Source of the DNA: Anaerolineae bacterium
GTDB lineage: Bacteria > Chloroflexota > Anaerolineae > Aggregatilineales > UBA2796
Length of the DNA stretch: 6,443 nt
Direction: 5' to 3'
NCBI GenBank assembly: GCA_020851855.1
Contig: JADZBY010000656.1
Location: forward strand, 1 to 6,443
The position numbers and the translations under genes are program-made. The stretch's first letter is position 1. Each line of letters starts with the position of its first letter. The notes under the pieces are model-generated. The model was not told the DNA's origin, did not search any database, and saw nothing but the letters and a program-made list of their open reading frames with translations. Positions 1-6,117 of the stretch are shown piece after piece.

Positions 1-2517
1 GCCGATCAACCGCTGGTGGCCGTCGTGCAGCGCCTTCTGCAAAAAGACCCGCTGCGCCGTTACGGCGACGCGATGGCCGTCATCCGCGACCTGAGCGCCG
101 CCATGGGCCGCCCGCTGCCCGTGGAGACGGCGGCCACGCGCGAGAGCTTCTTACAGGCGGCGCGTTTTGTCGGGCGCGAGGCGGAAGCGGCCCGCTTGCG
201 CGCCGCCTTGGACGAGGGCATGGCCGGGCGCGGCAGCGCGTGGCTGGTCAGCGGCGAGAGCGGTGTGGGCAAATCGCGCCTGATCGACGAGCTTCGCATC
301 CGGGCGCTGGTGAGCGGCGCGCTCGTCCTGCGTGGGCAGTCGGTCAGCGAAGCCAGCGCGCCCTATCAGGTCTGGCGCGAGCCGGTGCGCCGCCTGGCGC
401 TGGCCCTCGATCTCAGCCCGGCGGATGCGGCGGCGTTGCGGCCCGCCGCGCCGGACATTGCCGCGTTGCTCGGCAGGCCGCTGCCCGACGCGGGCGAGGC
501 CGATCCGGAACAGGCCCGCCGGCGTCTCCAGGCGACGCTCATGAGCCTGTTCCACCGCTATACGGGGCCGCTGGCGCTGATCCTGGAAGACCTGCACTGG
601 GCGGATAGCGCCAGCCTGGACGCGCTGCGTGAACTGTCCGAGTCCGCCGCGCGCCTGCCGCTGCTGGTCGTCGCCAGTTACCGCGACGACGAGACGCCCG
701 ATCTGCCGGTACGCCTGCCCGCCATGCAAACGCTGCCGCTGCGCCGGTTGGAGCCGGGAGCCATTGCCGCGCTCAGCGAGTCGATGCTGGGCGAAGGCGG
801 GCGCGCACCGGATGTGCTCGGCCTGCTCCAGCGCGAGACGGAAGGCAACGTCTTTTTCCTGATCGAAGTCGTACGGGCGCTGGCCGAAGAAGCCGGGCAG
901 CTTGACCGGATAGGCACGATGACGCTGCCGGCGCACGTGTTCACCGGCGGCGTGCGGCGCATCGTGGCGCGGCGGCTGGGCAAGCTCTCGCCCGGCGACC
1001 GGCCCGTGCTTCAGCTTGCCGCCGTGTACGGGCGCGAACTGGACTTGCCGATTCTGCGCGCTGCCGCGTCGATCAGCGAGGCCGACTTGCAGGCGTGGCT
1101 GGCTCGCGCCGCCGATGCGGCGGTGCTCGATGTGCAGGACCAGCGCTGGCGATTTGCCCACGACAAGCTGCGTGAGGGCGCGCTGGAAGCCATCCCCGCC
1201 GGTGCGCGCCCGGCGCTGCACGCGCACGTCGCCCGCGCCATCGAGCACGTCGCGCCCAACCGGGTCGCCGCGCTGGCCTATCACTGGGGCATGGCCGGCG
1301 ACCGCAAGCGTGAGACGCATTACAGCGCGCTGGCCGGCGAAGAGGCCGACCGCGTGTCCGCCTTCCCGGAAGCCATCCGCTACTTTGAACGCGCCCTGGA
1401 ATTGACCGGCGACGGCGACCGGGCGGGCCGCGCCGCGCTCGACGTGCGGCTGGGGCGGGTGCTGGTGCGCCTGAACCGGCACGAGGAAGCCATCGCGCGG
1501 CTGGAAGAGGCGCTCGTCACGGCCCGCGCGCCGGGGGTGAACGCGCCGCGCGCCGCCGCCGCGGCCCTGGTCTATCTCGGCCATGCCTTCCGGGCGCGCG
1601 GCCTTCCCGACGAGGCGCGGGCGCATTACGAAAACGGCCTGCTTGCCGGTCAGGATGCGGGCGACCGGCGGCTGGCGTCCGAGGCGTCGCGCGGGCTGGC
1701 CCATCTGGCGGCGGGGCAGGGCGAATACGACGCCGCGATTGCCCGCCTGACGGACAGCCTGACCCTCTGCCGCGAGATCGCCGATCAGTGGGGCATCGCC
1801 AACGCGCTGAGCGATCTGGCGCGCGTCTTGACCATTCGCGGGGCGCACGAAGACGCGGCGGCGCGGCTGGAAGAGGCGCTCGGCATCTTCCGCGGCCTGG
1901 GCGACCGGCGCGGCATGGCCAGCGCGCTGCTGAACCTGGGCACGGTGGCGCTGTACCAGGGCAATCCGGCGGGTGCGGTGCATCACTTCGAGGAGAGCCT
2001 CGCCATTAGCCGCCAGATCGGGGACCGCTGGAACGTGGCCGCCACGCTCAATAACCTGGGTTACGTGGCGCTCTCCAACGGCGACTTCGCAAAGGCCAGC
2101 GCCTCACTGGCCGAGAGTCTGGCGCTCTTCCGCGAGATCGGGGATCGCGCCGCCGTCGCCCAGACGCTGATCAACCTGGGGCACGTCGCCACGCAGCTGG
2201 ACCAGGATGGCGACGCGGCGGCGCACTATCGCGAAGCGCTGGCGATGGCCGTCGAGATGGACGCCGCGCCGCTCAGCCTGGAGATTCTGGCCGGGATGGG
2301 CCGGTTGCGGGCGCGCGCCGGGCAGTACGAGGCCGCCGCCGAGTTGGCCGGGTTGGCGCTGGGCCATCCCGCCGTGAACCCGGATGTGCGCGCCATCGCC
2401 GAGCCGCTTGTGGCGGAGTTGCGGGCGAAACTGCCGCCGGACGCGGTCGAGGCGGCGCTGGCGCGGGGCAAATCGCGCAAGGTAGATGAGGTGAGCAGAG
2501 AAGTGATGGGGGAATGA
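1..2517 (+). CDS. Ser/Thr protein kinase-AAA ATPase-TPR signalling protein (5' end outside window)
   Basis: The frame is open from base 1, so this is the C-terminal 838 residues of a longer protein; the GTG at 16 is internal. The first residues (VVQRLLQKDPLRRYGDA) resemble the last helix of a eukaryotic-type Ser/Thr kinase domain. An AAA_16-like module follows: FVGRE at 166-180, a Walker A motif GESGVGKS at 253-276, a Walker B-like LALILEDLHWAD around 571-606, and a sensor-like strand LLVVASYRDDE around 661-693. From about 1320 to 2400 the protein is a TPR array, six units of which are exactly 40 residues long (1546-2265). Such proteins are thought to couple a kinase to an ATP-dependent switch with TPR ligand or partner binding, in the style of PknK and MalT/AfsR-like STAND ATPases. 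No helix-turn-helix or cyclase domain follows the TPRs, so the output is unclear. The protein should be cytoplasmic. Its TGA ends 3 nt before the stop of the convergent gene. The domain call is firm; substrate and stimulus are unknown. Confidence 0.88.
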   Translation, partial: ADQPLVAVVQRLLQKDPLRRYGDAMAVIRDLSAAMGRPLPVETAATRESFLQAARFVGREAEAARLRAALDEGMAGRGSAWLVSGESGVGKSRLIDELRIRALVSGALVLRGQSVSEASAPYQVWREPVRRLALALDLSPADAAALRPAAPDIAALLGRPLPDAGEADPEQARRRLQATLMSLFHRYTGPLALILEDLHWADSASLDALRELSESAARLPLLVVASYRDDETPDLPVRLPAMQTLPLRRLEPGAIAALSESMLGEGGRAPDVLGLLQRETEGNVFFLIEVVRALAEEAGQLDRIGTMTLPAHVFTGGVRRIVARRLGKLSPGDRPVLQLAAVYGRELDLPILRAAASISEADLQAWLARAADAAVLDVQDQRWRFAHDKLREGALEAIPAGARPALHAHVARAIEHVAPNRVAALAYHWGMAGDRKRETHYSALAGEEADRVSAFPEAIRYFERALELTGDGDRAGRAALDVRLGRVLVRLNRHEEAIARLEEALVTARAPGVNAPRAAAAALVYLGHAFRARGLPDEARAHYENGLLAGQDAGDRRLASEASRGLAHLAAGQGEYDAAIARLTDSLTLCREIADQWGIANALSDLARVLTIRGAHEDAAARLEEALGIFRGLGDRRGMASALLNLGTVALYQGNPAGAVHHFEESLAISRQIGDRWNVAATLNNLGYVALSNGDFAKASASLAESLALFREIGDRAAVAQTLINLGHVATQLDQDGDAAAHYREALAMAVEMDAAPLSLEILAGMGRLRARAGQYEAAAELAGLALGHPAVNPDVRAIAEPLVAELRAKLPPDAVEAALARGKSRKVDEVSREVMGE
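1546..2265 (+). repeat. Six in-phase 120-bp (40-residue) TPR units
   Basis: Units start at 1546, 1666, 1786, 1906, 2026 and 2146, with no insertion or deletion between them. Each shows a pattern like xxxxAxALxNLGxVAxxxGDxxxAxxxxEESLAxxREIGD. The spacing exceeds the classical 34-residue TPR because the loop after helix B is longer, as in the TPR_12 type. The third to fifth units are the most alike, also at DNA level around the EIGDR turn (for example ATCGGGGA at 2018-2025 and 2138-2145). This fits expansion by tandem duplication within the gene. Confidence 0.8.
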
Positions 2518-2520
2518 CCC

Positions 2521-3192
2521 TCACTCCGCCCGATCCTCGATCTCCCAGGCGTGATCGAGCACGTGCCACGCCGAGCGCCGGGCAAAGTACCGGGCGGGCC
2601 AGCGTTTTCCGCCGCGCGGCCCGTACTCGGCGATCTCGCCGCGCGCCGATGCGGCCAGCGCTTCCAGGATGACCTGCCGCGCCTCGTCGTAGGTCGCCGT
2701 TTTCGCGATCTTGCCGCCCATGCTGGAGCAATAACCCGCCTCGGCGTCCCGCACATGCCGCACGATCTCCTCGGCGGTCCGCCCACCGCCGCGCGGACCG
2801 GTGCGCAGCGTTTTGCCCTGCGCGTGCGCCACCGCCGCATCGAGCGCCGCCCAGCACGCCTTCAGGATTGTCTGCAGGCGCGCCAATTCGGCCTCGTCCA
2901 CCGGGCGTGAGTCAAAATCGGGCACGATGCCCGGCGCGCCAAAGTCGGTCGTGGCGTTGCCGGGCAACCGCTGCGCCACGGTGAAAGCCGCTTCGTCGTC
3001 CGGCGCGCGAAAATCCAGCCCCGCCGCCCGCAATGCCTGCGCATAGCGCGGACCGGAGTCCCGCAATGCCTGGAGCGCGCCCGCCTCATCACGCCCACTG
3101 CGGCACCAACCGGGCCATTCCACGGCGCAGGCGAAAGTCTTTTTCTTGCCGATTTCAAGATACACGTCCAATCCGTTCGACCGTCGCGCCAT
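2521..3192 (-). CDS. Conserved protein of unknown function, HicB-like N-terminus and DinB-like C-terminus
   Basis: This is a 223-residue protein. Residues 8-55 (YLEIGKKKTFACAVEWPGW, then CRSGRDEAGALQAL) read like the small HicB/UPF0150 alpha-beta fold, in which a strand pair is followed by a helix starting at the xSGxDExxAL segment. Residues about 95-220 look like a DinB/YfiT four-helix domain: EEIVRHVRDAEAGY supplies one His and RRSAWHVLDHAWEIEDR supplies an HxxxH pair, together a possible metal-binding triad. Between them lie Gly/Arg-rich loops (RTGPRGGGR and EYGPRGGKRWP). I recall similar proteins in Actinobacteria and Chloroflexota annotated as hypothetical. The ATG at 3192 is backed by GGAGAG with a 6-nt spacer. 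No HicA toxin gene is adjacent, so it is unlikely to be a functional HicB antitoxin. DinB-fold proteins often act as thiol-dependent transferases, but no reaction can be assigned here. The gene is convergent with the kinase gene and divergent from mltG. Confidence 0.82.
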   Translation of the reverse strand: MARRSNGLDVYLEIGKKKTFACAVEWPGWCRSGRDEAGALQALRDSGPRYAQALRAAGLDFRAPDDEAAFTVAQRLPGNATTDFGAPGIVPDFDSRPVDEAELARLQTILKACWAALDAAVAHAQGKTLRTGPRGGGRTAEEIVRHVRDAEAGYCSSMGGKIAKTATYDEARQVILEALAASARGEIAEYGPRGGKRWPARYFARRSAWHVLDHAWEIEDRAE

Positions 3193-3198
3193 TGGCCG

Positions 3199-3204
3199 CT
3201 CTCC
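3199..3204 (-). promoter_or_regulatory. Shine-Dalgarno site GGAGAG of the HicB/DinB-like gene
   Basis: The minus strand reads GGAGAG six bases before the ATG at 3192. It fixes the start and contrasts with the neighbouring mltG gene, which has no such site. Confidence 0.7.
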
Positions 3205-3240
3205 ACGAAGTATCCGCTTGCTTCGATAGCTGTACGTTGC

Positions 3241-3270
3241 ATTTTACTGCAAGTGTGCGCGACGTTTCAC
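3241..3270 (-). promoter_or_regulatory. Candidate sigma70-type promoter of the HicB/DinB-like gene
   Basis: On the minus strand, TAAAAT (3241-3246) resembles a -10 box. An 18-bp spacer separates it from GTGAAA (3265-3270), a weak -35 with 4 of 6 matches. Transcription would start near 3234, giving a leader of about 40 nt that contains the GGAGAG site. The -10 is AT-rich in an otherwise very GC-rich region. The -35 is the weak part of the call. Confidence 0.45.
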
Positions 3271-3288
3271 ACCGTCAGCCGGGCGTCA

Positions 3289-3316
3289 TGGACAAGCGCG
3301 CCACGCCCGGTATACT
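3289..3316 (+). promoter_or_regulatory. Sigma70-type promoter of mltG, predicted to give a leaderless mRNA
   Basis: TGGACA (3289-3294, 5 of 6 to TTGACA) is followed by a 16-bp spacer and TATACT (3311-3316, 5 of 6 to TATAAT). Only eight bases separate the -10 from the ATG at 3325, so the expected transcription start falls on or within about 2 nt of the start codon. No Shine-Dalgarno sequence precedes this ATG (bases 3317-3324 read TGCCGGCC). The arrangement matches leaderless promoters known from Deinococcus and Actinobacteria, where the -10 lies 7-8 bp before the start codon. Confidence 0.62.
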
Positions 3317-3324
3317 TGCCGGCC

Positions 3325-4962
3325 ATGACGCGGACCAAGTTTCTGCTGAGCCTGGCCGCGCTGGCCGCCGCGATCTTCGCCGTCCTGCTCCTCGCCAGCG
3401 CGCTACTGATGACTGCACCGAGCGGCGACGCTGCCACGCCGACCGCCATCGCGGCGCAGGCGAGCGCCACGGCGCGCCCCAGTCTGGCCGCCACGCTCGT
3501 GCCGACCGTGACGCCGCTCCCGGCCAGCGCGACGCCGAGCGCCACCCCGACCGATCCGCCGACTTTCACGCCCGCGCCGCCCAGCGCCACGCCGTCGCCG
3601 TCCGCCACCCGCGCGCCGGAGTCGAGCGCCACGCCGCTGCCCATGCTCGTGCTGCCCGCCGCCACGCTGCCCGGCGATGCGCCTACGCCGACCCCGACCG
3701 CGACGCTGACCCTCGTGCCGGTCGATTGGCTGGAAACGGCGATGGTGAGCGCCACGCCCGCCGACACGGCGCTGGCGCTGCTCGCCTCACCGGCGACGCG
3801 CTCATGGATCGTCACCGCGACGCCCGGCCCCCCGCCCACCCGCGAGCCGCTGCCCACGCCCGGCGCGGTCCTGCCCTCACCCGTCGGTGGGTTAGCGCCT
3901 GAACAGACGCCCGCGACGCCCACCCCGCCGACGCCGGCAGCGCCGAGCGCCACGCCCATCCCGCCCACGCCGATGCCGACCATCGCCATCATCGTGCCGC
4001 CTGGCTGCGAGCCGCCCGAAGGCTGGGCGCCGTACCGCGTCGAAGAGGGCGATACGCTGTTCGGCTTCCAGCTTGGCTCCGGCGGCAGCGTGGACGTGGC
4101 GACCATCCGCGCCGAAAACTGCCTGCGCGACAACTTCCTGTCCATCGGACAGATCATCTTCCTGCCGCCCGGCGCTGCCGAAAACGCGCCCAAAGTCGAC
4201 GTGAGCGGCGGCGGACCGGCAGCGCCCGCCCTGCCCGCCGGGACGACGCGCAATGCAAACTGCCCGTGCACGGTGAATATTGGCGTGGGCTGGCGGTTGG
4301 AGCAGATCGCCGCCGCCATCGACGCCGCGCCGGTTGGCTTCACCGGGGCCGATTTCCTGGCGGCGACGCGGGCGGGTGCGCCGCTGCCCGATCACTGGTT
4401 TTTGGCCTCAAAACCGGCGGGAGTCTCGCTGGAAGGCTACATGCTGCCCGGCAGTTACACGCTCGACAATGCCGCCGACGCCGTAGGCTTTCGCGATATG
4501 GTCCTGAACGCCTTCGCGGCGAACGTCGGGCGCGACCTTGAGGCCGGCGCGGCGGCAAACGGGCTGACGTTCTGGCAGGTAGTCAATCTGGCGTCCATCG
4601 TGCAGCGCGAATCGCGCGATCCGGGCGACCAGCCGCTCGTGGCCAGCGTTTTTCACAACCGGCTGCGCACCGGGCGCGGGCTGGGCGCGACGGTCACGAT
4701 CCAGTATGTGCTGGGCAGGCCGGGCGACTGGTGGCCCAGGCTGCGCGCGGGCGATGCGAACCTCGATTCGCCGTACAACGGCAACCGCTACAAGGGCCTG
4801 CCGCCGACGCCCATCAGCAATCCGGGCCTGGATGCGCTGCGGGCGGCGGCCTTCCCGGCCCAGACGGATTACCTGTACTTCTCGGCCCGCTGCGACGGCC
4901 TGGGGCACTTTTACGCCAGCACCTTCGAGCAGTTCCAGGCCGGGCTGAATTGTGGAAACTGA
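3325..4962 (+). CDS. mltG: MltG/YceG-family endolytic murein transglycosylase with LysM domain
   Basis: The 545-residue product should cleave nascent glycan strands in the cell wall, as E. coli MltG does (family knowledge). A basic N-terminus (R3, K5) leads into one hydrophobic anchor (about 6-29), then a Thr/Pro/Ala/Ser linker (about 32-216). A LysM-like domain follows (about 235-283: YRVEEGDTLF to LSIGQIIFLPPG), then the YceG domain (about 313-543). In it, NLASIVQRES carries the expected catalytic Glu at E429. VASVFHNRL, SPYN (482-485), KGLPP (490-494) and ISNPGLDALRAAAFPA match family blocks, as does YLYF. Two oddities stand out: the usual LQxDPTVxY block is LGATVTIQY (453-461), and the usual VEKE/VERE reads VQRE. 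Six Cys lie outside the membrane (228, 266, 313, 315, 523, 543), perhaps forming disulfides. The frame stays open back to a GTG at 3253, but the promoter overlaps those 24 codons and the anchor begins right after the ATG at 3325, so I chose the ATG. It is not beside tmk, ruvX or other usual mltG neighbours. Confidence 0.9.
   Translation: MTRTKFLLSLAALAAAIFAVLLLASALLMTAPSGDAATPTAIAAQASATARPSLAATLVPTVTPLPASATPSATPTDPPTFTPAPPSATPSPSATRAPESSATPLPMLVLPAATLPGDAPTPTPTATLTLVPVDWLETAMVSATPADTALALLASPATRSWIVTATPGPPPTREPLPTPGAVLPSPVGGLAPEQTPATPTPPTPAAPSATPIPPTPMPTIAIIVPPGCEPPEGWAPYRVEEGDTLFGFQLGSGGSVDVATIRAENCLRDNFLSIGQIIFLPPGAAENAPKVDVSGGGPAAPALPAGTTRNANCPCTVNIGVGWRLEQIAAAIDAAPVGFTGADFLAATRAGAPLPDHWFLASKPAGVSLEGYMLPGSYTLDNAADAVGFRDMVLNAFAANVGRDLEAGAAANGLTFWQVVNLASIVQRESRDPGDQPLVASVFHNRLRTGRGLGATVTIQYVLGRPGDWWPRLRAGDANLDSPYNGNRYKGLPPTPISNPGLDALRAAAFPAQTDYLYFSARCDGLGHFYASTFEQFQAGLNCGN
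3418..3972 (+). repeat. Low-complexity Thr/Pro/Ala/Ser linker region of mltG
   Basis: This stretch encodes about 185 residues dominated by Ala, Thr, Pro and Ser in an SATP/PTPT style. At DNA level the word AGCGCCACGCC recurs (for example near 3582, 3626, 3749 and 3949) with close variants between. In the protein it should be an extended spacer holding the LysM and catalytic domains away from the membrane. Its Thr/Ser richness would suit O-glycosylation, which is inference only. Its composition also creates a long open antisense frame that is not a gene. Confidence 0.75.
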
Positions 4963-4965
4963 GGG

Positions 4966-5976
4966 CTATCCCACGCTCACCGGCTGGCCGTTCCGTGACG
5001 CGGAAAGCCGGATCGCGTCCCACAGCTTAGCCATGCGCAGGCCGACTTCCGGCGGCGACGGGTTGGCGATCTGCCCGCTGCGCACGGCGAGGAACTGTTC
5101 CCACGGGCCGCTCGACTCCGGGACCGGGACCGGCGTGAGTCCTGCCTCGCCGCGCCGCTGCATCTCCAGGCGCTCGCCCCACTGGCCGGTGCGCAGGATG
5201 CCGTCCTGGCAGAACACGTAGATTTCCGAGCTGCACGACGGGATCGTCTCGCCGCAGCCGTTCATGGTCACCAGCGCGCCGGACTTCAGCCGGGCCATGA
5301 CCACGCCGGTTGTGTCCACCGGACGCCCATTGTTGTGCAGCCACGCCGCGACCTCGGCATAGTCTTCGCCCGCCAGATCGCTCACCGTGTTGAGCATGTG
5401 CGCGCCGGTGTCGAACAGGAAGCCGCCGCCGGACAACGCCGGGCGCTGCCGCCACGTGCCGACCGTGCCCGGTCCCCAGTTTTGCCACGTCGTCGCCGCG
5501 ATGTTCAGGATCGGCCCCAGCTCGCCGCCGCGCAGCATCCGCACCGCCATGCGAATCTGGGGCGACAGGCTGCCCTGAAAGGCCACGCTGAGCAGCCGCC
5601 CGGTCCGGTCGCGGGCCGTGATCAGGCTGTGCGCTTCGGCGGCGGTGACGACCATCGGCTTTTCGAGCAGCACATCCAGGCCGCACTCCAGGCAGGCGAT
5701 GGTTTCATCATGGTGGTTGGCGTGCGGCGTGGCGATGAAGGCCACGTCAAACGAGCCGCGCGCCGCATCCAGCAAACGCTGCGCATCCGGCCAGACCGGC
5801 GGCGGAGTCAGGCCGTATTCCACGAAGAGGGCAGCGGTGGCCTCGACCTGCCGGGCGTCCGGCTCGGCAATGGCCGCCACGCACGTATCAGGCCGGCGCA
5901 ACATCGTGCGCAGATGGGAGCGCATCATGCCGCCCGCGCCGACGATGGCGACGCGCACGGGGGAAGTATCGGTCAT
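4966..5976 (-). CDS. Gfo/Idh/MocA-family NAD(P)-dependent oxidoreductase
   Basis: This is a 336-residue protein, a normal length for the family, which oxidises or reduces sugars, inositols and related polyols in the cytoplasm. An N-terminal Rossmann fold begins VRVAIVGAGGMM (7-18); the glycine motif is GxGGMM, so the third usual small residue is Met. FIATPHANH follows, then the hallmark LLEKP with E105, K106 and P107. The C-terminal sheet domain holds GGGFLFDTGAH with D189 and H193, the usual catalytic region together with K106. The substrate cannot be read from sequence. The frame extends upstream to an ATG at 6048, but the ATG at 5976 has GAGGG seven bases before it and starts just ahead of the first Rossmann strand, and the promoter lies within the extension. 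The TAG stop is 3 nt from the mltG stop. No transporter or sugar kinase gene is in the window, so the pathway is unknown. Confidence 0.9.
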   Translation of the reverse strand: MTDTSPVRVAIVGAGGMMRSHLRTMLRRPDTCVAAIAEPDARQVEATAALFVEYGLTPPPVWPDAQRLLDAARGSFDVAFIATPHANHHDETIACLECGLDVLLEKPMVVTAAEAHSLITARDRTGRLLSVAFQGSLSPQIRMAVRMLRGGELGPILNIAATTWQNWGPGTVGTWRQRPALSGGGFLFDTGAHMLNTVSDLAGEDYAEVAAWLHNNGRPVDTTGVVMARLKSGALVTMNGCGETIPSCSSEIYVFCQDGILRTGQWGERLEMQRRGEAGLTPVPVPESSGPWEQFLAVRSGQIANPSPPEVGLRMAKLWDAIRLSASRNGQPVSVG

Positions 5977-5983
5977 GGGGAAA

Positions 5984-5988
5984 CCCTC
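5984..5988 (-). promoter_or_regulatory. Shine-Dalgarno site GAGGG deciding the oxidoreductase start
   Basis: The minus strand reads GAGGG seven bases before the ATG at 5976. The in-frame ATG at 6048 lies upstream of the predicted transcription start, so it is disfavoured. Confidence 0.65.
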
Positions 5989-6003
5989 GCGAAAATGGCG
6001 GAG

Positions 6004-6043
6004 AACGCGGTACAGCGAACCGGCGCGGATTATAACGCGGTAC
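6004..6043 (-). repeat. Paired 10-bp direct repeat GTACCGCGTT flanking the transcription start
   Basis: The minus-strand word GTACCGCGTT occurs at 6034-6043, sharing one base with the -10 box and filling the promoter-proximal spacer, and again at 6004-6013 in the leader. The copies are 30 bp apart start to start, close to three helical turns, so bound proteins would lie on the same face of DNA. The placement suits an operator pair for a repressor. No regulator gene is adjacent, so this is inference from position and identity. Confidence 0.45.
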
Positions 6044-6063
6044 TTCACGCCCTACCCTGTCAA
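6029..6063 (-). promoter_or_regulatory. Candidate promoter of the oxidoreductase gene
   Basis: The minus strand has a perfect TATAAT (6029-6034) and a perfect TTGACA (6058-6063), but 23 bp separate them instead of about 17. Transcription would start near 6022, giving a leader of about 45 nt. The long spacer means the -35 may not be used as such; the promoter may depend on an activator, or the TTGACA may be chance. The -10 by itself is convincing because TATAAT is rare in this GC-rich sequence. Confidence 0.5.
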
Positions 6064-6064
6064 G

Positions 6065-6080
6065 CCTCACCCCCGACCCC
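6065..6080. repeat. Possible fragment of a dispersed C-rich intergenic repeat
   Basis: CCTCACCCCCGACCCC resembles the start of a C-rich intergenic repeat that I recall from Chloroflexota and cyanobacterial genomes, where it usually continues into a hairpin. No hairpin partner follows here, so it would be a fragment. It begins two bases beyond the TTGACA box of the oxidoreductase gene. The remaining intergenic bases up to about 6125 show nothing I can name. Confidence 0.25.
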
Positions 6081-6117
6081 AGGCCAAACGCATCATGCCG
6101 GGTGTATCGACGCCGCA

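Noticed and set aside
151..1986. A 611-codon open frame antisense to the kinase/AAA/TPR gene
   Set aside because: It is a shadow of a GC-rich coding strand: Arg/Gln/Ala/Gly-rich, no recognisable domain, while the sense frame has Walker motifs and TPRs.
2521..3192. A HicAB toxin-antitoxin system
   Set aside because: Only a HicB-like segment is present; no HicA-sized gene with a catalytic His lies on either side, and the protein is too long for a plain HicB.
3253..3324. GTG at 3253 as the mltG start
   Set aside because: It would add 24 unremarkable residues before the membrane anchor and place the well-formed promoter inside the coding region.
3033..3902. A 289-codon plus-strand frame across the divergent intergenic region
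   Set aside because: It overlaps both the HicB/DinB-like gene and the mltG linker in another frame, and its product is an Arg/His/Ala-rich low-complexity sequence.
3267..4343. A 358-codon Gly/Val/Ala-rich frame antisense to mltG
   Set aside because: It is the complement of the Thr/Pro/Ala linker; repetitive codons such as GCC and ACG lack stops in reverse. It would also begin inside the catalytic domain without a promoter.
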